From positions 1 to 64,000 of IMG/VR virus record IMGVR_UViG_3300030107_004238: a stretch of DNA of 64,000 nt. One strand, written 5' to 3'. The translations under genes were made by a program, and so were the position numbers. This DNA is from a virus. Below, in pieces: positions 28,761 to 40,000 of this stretch. The stretch's first letter is position 1; every line of letters starts with the position of its first letter. The notes beneath the pieces were generated by a model. It was not told the origin of the DNA. It saw only the letters and a program-made list of their open reading frames with translations, and searched no databases.

Positions 28761-29822
28761 ATGGCGAACGTAACAATAAAAACAAATCTTCTTAATATAA
28801 CGGATAGTCAAAGTTCTACTACTTCAGTATCTTTAGACGGTGTTCCAAATACTAGCTCTGCTATAATAACTAGTAGAAAGTTTACACCTAATACTGATTG
28901 TGTTTTTAGTAAAGTACCAGTTATTAGTTTTCAAAAAACTAGTGAACCAAATAATTATAACTATACTTTAGCTAAAGACACTGTAGATAATTCATATACA
29001 TTTACTGTAAATTATAGAAGACCATTAACAACATTACCAACAACAGATGTTATCGAGTTTTTTGCCGAGGCAGTAAATAGTAAAGTGGTTACAACTGGTA
29101 AAATTTATAGTTATAAAATGAATATCTCTGATATACGTCCAAAAGGAGAGTCTAGATTATTACAGGTTTTTGGAGATCATAATACTAAATTTAAACTAGC
29201 TGTTACTACACATCCTAGATTGTCGCCTGAAGCTAGAGCTCAATTTATACAAAAAGAAGAGATAGCTACTATACCATTAAATGGTAAATTCGAAAAAGCA
29301 ATAAAATTTCCAGAATCATCATTAACTCTTGAATATAGAATTTTACTAAGTGAATTTAAAAGTGGTACTTTTAGTGGCCAACTTACAAAAACACCAACAA
29401 CTATATTTATAGATCAATGGCCGTTACAACAAACTAAATTAGAAATAATAGAAACCAGTGACACTAGTTGGACTTTACCAGCTAATACTGTTACAAATAA
29501 ATATTATTATTTTTCTAACACTAGAGGAGCTACTACACATAAAGCAGCTTTTTCGTTCTCGTGTTCACATTCTAATGCTATATCTGCTGACGGAACTTTT
29601 ACAGCAGATGATTTTACACAGGTTACAGGTCAAAGTTCAACAAACACTGATCCAACAGTAGCTTCTATAGTGTCATATGATAATTTAACGTATACTATAG
29701 ATAATAGTCCTAGCCCAAAAACAGTTGTAATATCAGGAGAGATTACAATAAAGCACGGTTATGATGCTGGTGGACATACGTATATAACTTTAAATATTAA
29801 TGATATTTTAAACCACGCATAA
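28761..29822 (+). CDS. hypothetical structural protein, beta-rich
   Basis: A 353-residue Thr/Ser-rich protein starting 1 nt after the giant gene. Alternating hydrophobic strands throughout suggest two or three beta-sandwich domains: residues about 1-120, 120-235 (ISDIRPKGESRLLQVFGD and following) and a C-terminal domain (about 235-353) ending in HTYITLNINDILNHA. It has no signal peptide, transmembrane segment or catalytic motif. Position in the tail block suggests a tail or fibre-base component. Function unknown. Confidence 0.68.
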   Translation: MANVTIKTNLLNITDSQSSTTSVSLDGVPNTSSAIITSRKFTPNTDCVFSKVPVISFQKTSEPNNYNYTLAKDTVDNSYTFTVNYRRPLTTLPTTDVIEFFAEAVNSKVVTTGKIYSYKMNISDIRPKGESRLLQVFGDHNTKFKLAVTTHPRLSPEARAQFIQKEEIATIPLNGKFEKAIKFPESSLTLEYRILLSEFKSGTFSGQLTKTPTTIFIDQWPLQQTKLEIIETSDTSWTLPANTVTNKYYYFSNTRGATTHKAAFSFSCSHSNAISADGTFTADDFTQVTGQSSTNTDPTVASIVSYDNLTYTIDNSPSPKTVVISGEITIKHGYDAGGHTYITLNINDILNHA

Positions 29823-29823
29823 T

Positions 29824-30225
29824 ATGGCAACAGCAACTTTAACATTACCAAATCCAATAAACGTGTCATTACAAGCTAAACCAACAAATGTTGCTAACAA
29901 TACAACTAACATTGATAACGGTGCTTGGGATATTATATATTTCGTTAGAATTGACCCTATAACACAAAAACAAACTGGAGATATATATAGATTTGGTAAA
30001 TGTATTAGTTTGTCTAAGGGGGCAAAACATTACACCATTGTGGTTGATATTGACGCGGAAGCGCAAACACCAAATGGTGGGGACTATGTGTTTTTTGGTA
30101 AAGAGAATAAAATAAATATATCTGGCGTTAGGGGTTATTATGCTGAAGTTGAAATGAAAAATGATTCCACATCAAGAGCTGAATTGTTTTCTGTGGGTTG
30201 CGAAATGTCTCCTAGTAGTAAATAA
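29824..30225 (+). CDS. hypothetical small structural protein
   Basis: A 133-residue beta-rich protein, one base after its upstream neighbour. It alternates short hydrophobic strands with polar turns (YFVRIDPITQKQTGDIYRFG, HYTIVVDIDAEAQT). It is probably a small tail or baseplate component, but no family is recognised. It is the last gene before a promoter-like motif at 30231-30253, so it may end this transcription unit. Confidence 0.65.
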   Translation: MATATLTLPNPINVSLQAKPTNVANNTTNIDNGAWDIIYFVRIDPITQKQTGDIYRFGKCISLSKGAKHYTIVVDIDAEAQTPNGGDYVFFGKENKINISGVRGYYAEVEMKNDSTSRAELFSVGCEMSPSSK

Positions 30226-30230
30226 TACTC

Positions 30231-30253
30231 AAAAAGTGTAACTATATATATAC
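30231..30253 (+). promoter_or_regulatory. putative phage promoter, GTGTAA-Y-TATATATATAC motif
   Basis: In the 51-nt gap before the GNAT gene, the sequence AAAAAGTGTAAC followed by TATATATATAC lies 24 nt before the ATG at 30277. A near-identical 22-nt motif occurs on the minus strand at 59516-59538, upstream of the ERF gene, differing only at the base after AAAA and at the C/T position. Two intergenic copies oriented towards genes suggest a promoter, perhaps for the phage sigma factor (59571-60329). It does not match the Bacteroidota housekeeping -7 consensus TAnnTTTG. Confidence 0.6.
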
Positions 30254-30276
30254 TAAATTATATAAAATTAAATAAA

Positions 30277-30711
30277 ATGGAAAAAAATTATATTATTCGC
30301 CCCGTGCGAGTAGAAGACTATCCCACTTTAATTAAATGGTGGGAATATTATAAAGATATTGAAGTTCCTGATTCTGGATTATTACCAAACAAAGGATTAG
30401 GAGGGTTTGTAGTTGAGAAAGAAGGTAAAATAATAGCCGCAGCATACGTATATTTAACAAATTCAGATATAGGATATGTTGATTATTTAATTTCAGATCC
30501 AGATTACAAGAACAGAGATAGATACGAAATGATTATCGATTTAATCCAAACATGTTCTGAAGTAGCCTTGGAAGAAGGTTGTAGAATGGTTTGGGCGATG
30601 ACAACATATAAAGGTGTTGTTAGTAGATGCCAAGAGTTAGGGTATAATGTATTACCTGAAAAATACCATCTTATATACACACATCACAAAGCTTATGAAA
30701 AACTAAAATAA
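30277..30711 (+). CDS. GNAT-family acetyltransferase
   Basis: A 144-residue protein with the GNAT layout: an N-terminal IIRPVRVEDYPTLIKWWEYY strand-helix, a beta-hairpin GGFVVEKEGKIIAAAYVYL, a GYVDYLISDPDYKNRDR segment in the acetyl-CoA-binding motif A position (with an atypical loop), and the terminal CQELGYNVLPEKYHLIY strand. GNAT enzymes transfer acetyl groups from acetyl-CoA to amines on proteins or small molecules. The gene stands at the head of the internal-virion-protein operon behind a promoter-like motif. A GNAT inside a late operon may modify a virion protein or a host target; neither is shown. Confidence 0.8.
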   Translation: MEKNYIIRPVRVEDYPTLIKWWEYYKDIEVPDSGLLPNKGLGGFVVEKEGKIIAAAYVYLTNSDIGYVDYLISDPDYKNRDRYEMIIDLIQTCSEVALEEGCRMVWAMTTYKGVVSRCQELGYNVLPEKYHLIYTHHKAYEKLK

Positions 30712-30718
30712 AAATAAT

Positions 30719-32641
30719 ATGGGTAGCAAAAAGAAACCATCAACTCCAAAATCAAGTTTAGGATCTGGAACAGTCGCGAAATACGAAGATATGTATATGA
30801 AGCAAAAGTATGAAAACCCATACTTAAATCTTCAAAATACAATGGAAGGCGTGGTTAATCCATTTGCTAGCGCTACTAATGTATACGCTGGCATGGAAAA
30901 CACAATGGCTGATAGAGCAAATCCTTATGCTGGCATGGAAAATCCTTATGCTGATAGAGCAAATCCTTATGCCGGTATGACAAACGAATATGCAAATGTA
31001 GCTAATGCTTACGAAGGTATGGGTAATGTATATAGTGACATGGAGAATCAATTCGAGGGAATGGAAAATGTATTCGCTGATCAACAAAACGTATTTGCTG
31101 GTGCTCAAAATCAATACCAAGGAATGAAAGAGCAATATGCTGATATGAAAAACGAATATACCGGTATGGAAAATCAGTATGCTAATTTAAAAAATCAATA
31201 TGCTGGTATGGAAAACCAAATGGAAGAGCTTGGTGTTTCAACAGAAGCCGCGGAATTTGCTGCTCAAAAACAATCTCAAGCAAGAGCGGATATAATGGAT
31301 GCTCTGTCTGGTTCTGCTGGTGGATCTGGTATAGCTGGTTTAGCACAAACATTAGCAAATCAAGCTTCAGAAGACGCTAGATCACAATCTGTAGACATAG
31401 CAAGACAAGAGGTTGATAATGAAAAAATGAGAAAACAAGAAGCTACTAGAATTGACATGTTACAAAGAGGTGAAGCCGCTAAACTTGATCAATTAAGAGC
31501 TGGAGAACAAGCTAGATTAGAACAAATGGAAGCTGGTGAAGCAGCGAGAATAGAAGGATTAAAACGATCGGAAAGAGGTGATATAGACAGATTAACAAGG
31601 GGTGAAGCCTCTAGATTAGACACTATGAGAATGCAAGAGGAATCGCAAATGCAAACTAGAGAGTTACAAGAAAAAGCGAGACTTGGAACGTTAAGCGCTA
31701 CAGAAGCATCTAGATTAGATCAACTTGAAAGAGGTTATGCTGGTGATATGGATAGATTAGTAAGAGGTGAAACAGCTAAATTAGATTTAATGACAGCTGA
31801 TAAAGCAATGCAATTAGACGCGATGAAGAGAGATTGGGCCGATCAAGATGATTTAAGAACAAGAGATTGGGCTGGAGCACAAGATTTAAGACAGAGAGAT
31901 TGGGCTGACCAAGCAGATAGAGACGCAAGGATAACCGCAATGGATTTAGATAGACAGCAAAGAGATTATGCTGGACAATTACAACAGCAATATTTAGGCA
32001 CAGAGCTTAGTCTTGATTTAGCTACAAGAGGTATGGATCACGAATTACAAATGAAGGAAAGAGAGGGTGATATATATGTACAACAATTGGAGCAAGATAG
32101 AATATCTACATTGTTACAAGCTTCATTAGGTGGTGCCGCTGCTAGCAAACAAGCTTCAGCAACAAGATCTGCTGGTAGAAGTCAGATGGTAAGTACTATT
32201 GTAACTAAAGTGATAAAAAAATGTTTACCTAAAGGAACTCTTATAGATACATTAGAATCACCTATAGCAATAGAAAATATAAAACCTGGAGATATTATTA
32301 TTGGCTACGAAGGAATACCAGTAAAAGTTTTACAAAAACATGAATACTTAGAAGACCCTACTTCAAAAAGATTTTATGAAATTACAATTAAAGATAAAGA
32401 CACGGTAAGAAAAGTTAATTGTTGTGACATGCATAAGGTTAGTGGAATAAGGGCTAAAGATATAAAAGAAACCGATGTTGTTAGTGTTAGAGTGTATAAT
32501 GGAGTTGAGTTTAGTTATGATCTATTAACTCAAGATATGGGTTACAGAATAAACGGCGTGCCAGTCAATAGTATGATTCCAGAAATGAAAGAAGACGTTG
32601 TTAAACTTCAGAAAAAATTAAAATCAATAAATAATAATTAA
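30719..32641 (+). CDS. repeat-rich internal virion-type protein with C-terminal Hint domain
   Basis: A 640-residue protein in three parts. Residues about 45-170 are heptad-like repeats of the type N-x-YAGME/N-x-YADxx, and residues about 230-430 are long helical repeats (GEAARLDQLxxG and RDWADQDDL types), both suited to rods or coiled coils. From Cys502 to the end lies a Hint (hedgehog/intein) domain. It begins CLPKGTLIDTLESPIAIEN, continues with IKPGDIIIGYEG and VRKVNCCDMHKVSG as the block-B-like His region, and ends GYRINGVPVNSMIPEM, resembling the intein C-terminal strand but without the HN-C/S/T splice site. Self-cleavage at Cys502 is possible; splicing is not expected. The protein overlaps the next gene by one base. 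Confidence 0.78.
   Translation: MGSKKKPSTPKSSLGSGTVAKYEDMYMKQKYENPYLNLQNTMEGVVNPFASATNVYAGMENTMADRANPYAGMENPYADRANPYAGMTNEYANVANAYEGMGNVYSDMENQFEGMENVFADQQNVFAGAQNQYQGMKEQYADMKNEYTGMENQYANLKNQYAGMENQMEELGVSTEAAEFAAQKQSQARADIMDALSGSAGGSGIAGLAQTLANQASEDARSQSVDIARQEVDNEKMRKQEATRIDMLQRGEAAKLDQLRAGEQARLEQMEAGEAARIEGLKRSERGDIDRLTRGEASRLDTMRMQEESQMQTRELQEKARLGTLSATEASRLDQLERGYAGDMDRLVRGETAKLDLMTADKAMQLDAMKRDWADQDDLRTRDWAGAQDLRQRDWADQADRDARITAMDLDRQQRDYAGQLQQQYLGTELSLDLATRGMDHELQMKEREGDIYVQQLEQDRISTLLQASLGGAAASKQASATRSAGRSQMVSTIVTKVIKKCLPKGTLIDTLESPIAIENIKPGDIIIGYEGIPVKVLQKHEYLEDPTSKRFYEITIKDKDTVRKVNCCDMHKVSGIRAKDIKETDVVSVRVYNGVEFSYDLLTQDMGYRINGVPVNSMIPEMKEDVVKLQKKLKSINNN
30876..31221 (+). repeat. 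heptad-type coding repeats (N-x-YAGME / N-x-YADxx)
   Basis: Inside the 640-residue protein gene about sixteen 7-residue units follow one another, each of the form Asn-x-(Tyr/Phe/Met)-Ala/Glu-Gly/Asp-Met-x. Some pairs are nearly identical in DNA, for example the AATCCTTATGC segments at about 30920-30990. The regular spacing suggests expansion by slippage or recombination and an elongated protein structure. Confidence 0.7.
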
Positions 32642-33999
32642 TGGCAGATCAAGGAATAGTAAACGCATATAATAGATATTTTCAAGCACAGGAACAGGCT
32701 GATTTAATGTCTGATCCGTTTTACCAATTTACAATTATAGCTACCCAAGCAGCTCAAGAATGGATGCAACATAAGGTTAAATTAGAAGAAAAAGCTGGTA
32801 AATATGCCGCGCGTTATGAAGAAGGAGCTGAAACAGCTTTGATAAACGCAATGGATGGATTAAATCCACAGGCTTCTCAAGTTGTTAATGATGTATTAGG
32901 ACAGTTAAATACTCAAATGGATGTAGCAAAGCAACAAGGTGATAAAAATAAAATACGAGCTTTATATTCAGATGCTCAAAGATTAGCTAGTCAATTAAAA
33001 AAAGTAAATGGACTTACTACAGAGCATTTAAAAGCTATTAAAGCCGGTACATATTCTAAAGGTGCAGATAGAACAAAACTAGATCAATTAGTTGATAAAG
33101 ACAACGAGTTGTCTTACGAATTGTTTGTCGAAAGTAATCCAGAAAATGAAGGGTATTTAAATCCAGTAATTAGATTAAAAGATGCCAACGGGGCTGTAAC
33201 AACTGTTGGATTAGATGAATTAGACGAAGGTAATGTTATGAGAGCTGATGCTGTTGCTGATAATTGGGATAATGCTATAAACACTAGCGTTAAAGCAGCG
33301 CTTGAAAGTGGTGATCATAAATTTGATGAGGCAAAATATAGAAGAACAATTGATAAATTGTTAGCTAATAAAGACACTTTAATTTCAGCCGCTCACGATG
33401 ATTTATTTGGGCAAGACAAAACTATTGCCGAAATGTGGAGAGAAAGTCATAAAGGTAAAAATGATAGTTGGATGAATGTGTGGCAGAAACACGACTCAAT
33501 TGATGGCGCTGTAACTGGTATGGACGAAGCTGGTGGTTTTAACGAAACCGAGTTAAGAGAATATGTGTCTGGTAAAATGATGCAATTTGCTAAAGAAGAT
33601 TATCAATCTCAATTAAACTCGAGATTAAAGAAAATGAGAGCTGGTAAAAATAATGGTGGTAGCAATAGCGTACAAGTTGGCGCTCATAGATATATGGATA
33701 AAGAGGTTGTTAGTACTATTAAAAACAATATACAAAATAGAACAAAAATAGATTTAGGCGGGGGACAACAATATATACCTCAATCAAACGGCACTTGGCT
33801 TATTGAAGGTGGAGAGAATAATGGAGATGTTATAGGAATGGATCCAAATGGAAATGTATTACCAGAACATAGAATAATGCAATCATTAATAGCTACCTTA
33901 GCAAGTTTTGAAGAAATGCCGTTTATACAATTAAAACCATCATTAGGTTTTACACAATTATACGCTCCAAATAACACACAATATAACTCAAATAGATAA
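32641..33999 (+). CDS. hypothetical internal virion-type protein
   Basis: A 452-residue helical protein, overlapping the previous stop by one base. Residues 1-230 are charged helices with many Gln, Ala, Lys and Asp (LNTQMDVAKQQGDKNKIRAL), the middle contains FGQDKTIAEMWRESHKGKND, and the tail is Asn/Gly-rich. It has no signal peptide or membrane segment. Its place between the Hint protein and the 2893-residue protein suggests an internal or ejected virion protein of the podovirus type. No motif identifies an activity. Confidence 0.65.
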   Translation: MADQGIVNAYNRYFQAQEQADLMSDPFYQFTIIATQAAQEWMQHKVKLEEKAGKYAARYEEGAETALINAMDGLNPQASQVVNDVLGQLNTQMDVAKQQGDKNKIRALYSDAQRLASQLKKVNGLTTEHLKAIKAGTYSKGADRTKLDQLVDKDNELSYELFVESNPENEGYLNPVIRLKDANGAVTTVGLDELDEGNVMRADAVADNWDNAINTSVKAALESGDHKFDEAKYRRTIDKLLANKDTLISAAHDDLFGQDKTIAEMWRESHKGKNDSWMNVWQKHDSIDGAVTGMDEAGGFNETELREYVSGKMMQFAKEDYQSQLNSRLKKMRAGKNNGGSNSVQVGAHRYMDKEVVSTIKNNIQNRTKIDLGGGQQYIPQSNGTWLIEGGENNGDVIGMDPNGNVLPEHRIMQSLIATLASFEEMPFIQLKPSLGFTQLYAPNNTQYNSNR

Positions 34000-34004
34000 A
34001 TAAT

Positions 34005-37000
34005 ATGTTTGAAATTTACGAGGTCAATGGACAACGATATGAAGTTAGTCCTGATCAACTAGAAAAATTCTTTAAAGATTTTCCCAATGCTACTAAAGTG
34101 GGAAAGACAAGCGACTCTGCAAGTGCGGACCCGACTGCGGAGTCAAGCGATATGGGGTCCATATTGGAAAATGGTTCTTTGGCATTACCAGAAGCGAAAG
34201 ACAGCAAGGATATAGTAAGAAATTTACCTCTAATAGATGATGCTGTAACTTATGACAAAGATCCAGTTTTAAAAGAGAATATCTTAAATAGTTTTTTTAA
34301 TACAGACAATCTATTTAGACCTAGAGCTATTGACGAAACTCAAGCACCCGTAACCTTTAGCGGTATTGATAGACCTAGTTATGGTATACATAGTAATATA
34401 ACAGTACAAGGCACAGATACTGAATACAAAAACACAGAAGAAGAAGATTTAATAAATTATTTTGGAAAAGACAAATATAATTTATACAAAAAATATTTAG
34501 AAACTGGAGATTTAAAAACAGAAGATATACCAGAAAATCTTTCAAAAGGTTTTGAGGATATTAAAAATGAAGAAACGTCTAAAAGATCTAGTCGTCTAAA
34601 AAAACTATACTTAGACCAAAATGACCATATTAAAATCGGTGATAGTTTTTATGATGGTGTTGCTATGGATGAGGACGAAAGGGGATTATATTCAACTGAT
34701 TTTATAGATTTATACGGCGAACAGGAAGATCTAGCAAAAGAACTAACTAGCGGATGGAGAGATCACAGAGGTTATACAAGTAACAAAACTGTTTTCCAAA
34801 CACAGAAACAAAAGAAAGGTATTGCTGAGAAAACTGTTAAAATGCAAAATCAATACTTAACAGATTTATCTACTGTTTTAGAAGAAGATTATGCTGCTTA
34901 TGAAGAATATTTGAAAAGCTTAAATATTAAATCAGTTGATGATTTATCAACATTTATTAACGATCCCAATATAGATATAAATACTAGAAAAGAAGTTTTG
35001 GCTAAAAATAGAGTTATGTCAAAACGTTTAAATGATTTTAAAACAATGGCTACTAAGTTTGACGATAGAGTAGCTGCGCTAAGCGCTTTAGATAAAAGTT
35101 ACGATTGGGGTTATAGAGTAGGTTTATCTATTGAAAGAGATATATTTGGAGAGCTTTTTGGAGCTGGTAAGGCTATAGTAGCACTAGGCGCTCAAGAAAC
35201 ACTTGGTAAAGATTCTGAAATTTCAAAATATTTAAAAGATAGTTATGTTTCACATATAGATTATGTAGAAAGTTTAAAACAGAAAAAGGAAGCTAATTTA
35301 CCACAGGATACTAAATTTGAAGATATTAACAGTTGGAATAGTTTCGGTGATTTTGTTGGAGAACAGCTTGGAAATAATATACTTAGTGTATCAACAGCTG
35401 GTGCATATGGTTTAGCAGTTAAGACCGGTAGTAAGCAAGCTGCTAAATGGGCGGGGAGAGCGGTGTTAGGTACTTTCTTTGGCGTTGAAGGAATGGGAAA
35501 GGTATCTGAAATGGAAATCGCTCAAAAACATGCTGCGGAAAACATAAAGTTTATAGATGAGGCTTTAGCTGATGAGAACACAACTCCAGATGTTAGAATA
35601 AGGTTGGAGGAGCAAAAAGAATTTAATGAAAAAGCTTTAAACTATAGTCAAGCAGAAAGAGCTTTTATGGGGATGACGTATGGTGGTATTGCCGCTGTTG
35701 CAGAAAGAATGGGTACTATGCGTTGGATTGAAGATTTATATGGCACATCTAAAGTAGTAGGTCCGTTAACGTTTAAATCAGGTTTACATCGTGCTAAAAA
35801 CTTTATATTAAAAGTGCCTGGTACAGAGATGCTAGAGGAAACTGCAACGCAGGTCGGTCATAACTTAATGGACGTTTTGATATTAAAAGAAAATAAGAGT
35901 TTAATAGAAGGGCTTGATCCAGATTTCTTCGCTAGTGTCTTTGTAACATCTATGGCTATAGGTGGACCTGGTGTTGCTGGGGGAGTTCGTAATGCTTTTA
36001 GAGGCGCTCTTCAAACAAGAGAAGAAACTAAAAAATTTAGAGATTTAAAAAGCGAATATGCAGAAAATCATTTTATACTAAACCAAAGTCACAATAGATC
36101 ACAGGGAGGTATAAATAAAAAACAAGCTGATGTTATTAAAGCTAGACAAGCAGAAATACTAAAAGAAATTGAAGTACACGACATAAGTAGTTTTAATAAA
36201 ATAGCAGATCTTGACAGTAAACAAGTAGAAAATCTTTTTGAAGTAGATAGAAAGCAAAGAGAAATATGGAAAAGAAATGCTCAATTAGGAGCTATTGGAA
36301 AAGAAAATAAGTCTATACTAAGAGAATCGAAAAAACTAAATAAAGAATATAACGATTTGCAATCTGAAAAAGACGCTATATTAGAGTCTCCAGCTAGAAA
36401 AAGAGAAGACAAACTAAAAGAAACCGCTAAAGAACAAGGATTAGAAGAAAGCGCCGCGATGAAACAAGCTTGGAATTATGGTAGAGCCGCTTATTATGAC
36501 AATTTAGTTAAAGGGTTAGGTAGTAAAGTAAAGCGATTTGATGGCGAAAACATGGAACAAGATCTAAATAAGTATTTAGACGAGGCAATCAAATCTGGTA
36601 AGTTAAAAGATAAAAAGTTAAAAGACGGAACTGTTATTACGGCTGAGATGCAAAAGAAACAAATAATAGAATCTGCAAAAACAAAAAAGAATTTAGATGG
36701 TAGCTTAAATATTGGTGCTAATGGAACGTTTGTTGGTAATGATATTATAACTTTTGAAAATAATAGAAGGCTTAACATGCTTTATGGTAATGATTTGGAA
36801 AAAGCTGACGCTATGCAAGTTGCTATCCATGAATTGCAGCACAAGTATGATATAAATAAGGGATTGGTTAAAGACGGTAAAGTTGTTGCTTCTCATAAAC
36901 CTCTAGTAACAGCACTAAAACAACACGTGAAAGAGCTATATAAAAGAGGTGATATTGATAAGAAAACATATAACCAATTTAAACAAAGAGTAGATCAATA

Positions 37001-40000
37001 CAGTGATAAAGTAAATAAAAATAAAGTTGTTGATCAAACAGAATTATTAACATTATTAGGTACAATGAAACGTGCTGGAATGTTAAAAGAAGAAAAATCA
37101 TCTCCCTTGTACGCTGCTAAATCTTTTATAAATAAAGTAAGAGCAATGGTTCATGGTGATAACCATACGTTGTTAGATATGAATACAACTAAAGATGTGT
37201 TAAGATATATAGACACGTTTAACAAAAGAGTTGAGCAAGGTAAAAAAGTAGCAGCCACAATACCTGAGGAAGAAGCAATAAGTAAATTATCTAAAGGTAT
37301 GACTAATAAAGCCGCTTCTGACAATGTTCAGCGTATATACGAAGAACAAGGTGAAGGTGGCGCTATGGATATTATAGAACAGTTTAAACCTATTACGAGT
37401 AGAATAGCGGAAAGAAGAAGAGAGGCTCCTAATTATGATAAGGAACTTTTAATGAGTGAAATTGAAATAGGTGAAAGAGGTATATTGGATTTAATTAGGG
37501 AATACAAACCAGAATCAGGAGTGCCGTTAGCTGCTTATATAAATAAGTTTTTACCAGCGAGAGCTATTGAGGCATCAAAAAGAGTATTGGGTGAAGAGTT
37601 TATCGAAGATATATCAGAAAGAGTTGATATAGCAGCTGAAGAAGTTACACAGGAGGTTAAAACAAAACCTAAGAAAAAGAAAATAGTTTTAGCAGATAGA
37701 TTAGGTGTTACAGAAGAAGTCGCAAAAGCTATTAAGAAAATAATGCCTAAAATAGATTTTAATAAAGAGACTTTTAAAACTTTAAAAAATCAAATTCCTG
37801 AGATAACAGGCGAGATGTTTGGTATAGCTCCTAAAAAAATAAAAAACCTAGCTAATTTAACAAAAAAAGAGTTACAATCAGCCCAAATGTTTATTAATAA
37901 AAACGCAAATTTATTAATCAATATGTTACCAGAGGGTGCTACAGCCGGTGGTACAGCCACAGGTGTTCCCAATACTTTATTAAAAGCGTTTTATACTAAA
38001 ACTGATAGAGCTAAAATGGTTAAAACTGGTAGTAAAGCTGGTTTAGCAGTACAGCAAAAAAATAAAATAGATAAAAAAGAGTTTTTAGAAACATTTGGTA
38101 TTATAGATGGTAAACCTATCCGTACAGATAGAAACACATCAGCTAGAGTATTAGCATTAGCTAATTTAACTGGTAAAATGATAACCAACCAAGCTGTTAG
38201 ACAATCGTTAATTAGCGGCGGTAAAACCGTAGGTGAGGTAACTTCTTTGTCAGACGGTAAGTCTGTGACCATGTTTAGTTTAGGTAGCAGAATAAAAGTA
38301 ACTGGTCCAATCTCTGAACAAGCGCAAAGATTAGCAGATCAAATAGGTAAAAAAGCCACGTATGATAATATGGTTAAAGCTGCTGGTTTAGATATAGATA
38401 CTGGCGAGTTAAAATTAAAACCTATAGATTTAACAACTGAAAAAGGACGGCAAGAATATATTGGTTTTATTGTAGAGGTATTAGCACCTGTGTTTCCTAA
38501 AGATATTTTACTTGCAATGTCTGGTTCTTTTGCTAGAGGGGATAGTGCAATTGAAAAAGCTAATAAAAATAAGTTTTTATTCCAAAACAAAGAGCAGTTT
38601 GAAATATTTTTAGAGACGCTAGAAGCAACGGGTGTTGTTTTTGGACAAGATATGACGGTAGAAGATAGAAATGATATATTAAACGCTATTAAACGTGAAG
38701 GTTATGGCAAAGCTACTAGTAAAACGCAAAATAAAAAAATGAAGGATGAAGATCTTAAAGCTAGTAAAAAAAGAGGCTTTAAGTTAATATGGAAAAGTAT
38801 ACAAGATAATATTCAAAATGATCAACGTACTATACCTGGCTTTGCACTTATGCTTTCTTCTTCTAGTAGGTTCCAAGGACATTTTACTAGAACTGGCGCT
38901 ATTATTGATTTTGTTAATAGTTTAACTGGAAAAAATAGAGAAGAACACACGTCCCCCATAACAGCTCTTGGTAAATATTTGTTTTTGCACGCAATAACTG
39001 GTGATTTATTTACAGGTGGAAAAAATAGCATATTTGAAAACGCAACTAAATCTTACTTTCAAGGTTCTTTACCAGTTTTTATGGATAATAGATTAAAACT
39101 AAAAGGTAGTTATGATTACTCATCATTACCACCAATAGAACATTTAGAAGGTATATTAAAAGGTGATATATCAATATGGGCTAGATACTTTCATCCTAAT
39201 GTAAATAATAATTTTAATACAGATCTTGACTCGATGTCTAAAGAAGATATTGCAAATGAGTTACATAAAATAGGTGGTATAAATCCTAACGTTATATACT
39301 TAGCAAATGGAAACACTATAGCTCAAGAGTTTGGTGTTGATGTAAACGTTAAAATAACACCACAAATAGTGGCGGCACAGCAAGATTTAATATACAGGAT
39401 GGCCATTGGAGAAAAAATTAGCAAAAGCAAAATAAAATCAGTTCTTGATTCTGCTGTTAATTTAAAAATTGAAAAAAATTTAAAAGAAAATAAAACATTA
39501 AATGATGCCGCTGTTCAAGGTAGAAAAATCATTAAGGAATCTAAAGGTATTACTGTTTTAGATTTTGATGATACACTAGCAACAACTAAGTCTGGTGTTA
39601 GAGCAACTATACCTAATTTAGATGGAACACCGAAACCTGGTAGAAAAGCTATACTATTAGCTGGTGGGGCTGGTAGTGGTAAATCAAATGTTGTTAAACA
39701 GTTAGGTTTAGTTAAAGATGGTTTTAAAGTTGTTAATCAAGATATAGCCTTAGAATGGTTAAAGAAAAACGCTGGTATACCTACAGATATGAGAGATTTA
39801 ACTAGGGAACAACTATCTACACTTGGTAAACTAAGTTGGGAAGCTAGAAAAATTGCAAAAAGAAAGTATGGTAAATTTAAAGGTCAAGGAGATGGGGTTG
39901 TAATTGATGGTACCGGAGGATCTGTTAAAAACATTCAAACACAGAAAGCAGAATTAGAAGCTGCAGGTTACGATGTTCAAATGTTATTTGTAGAAACATC

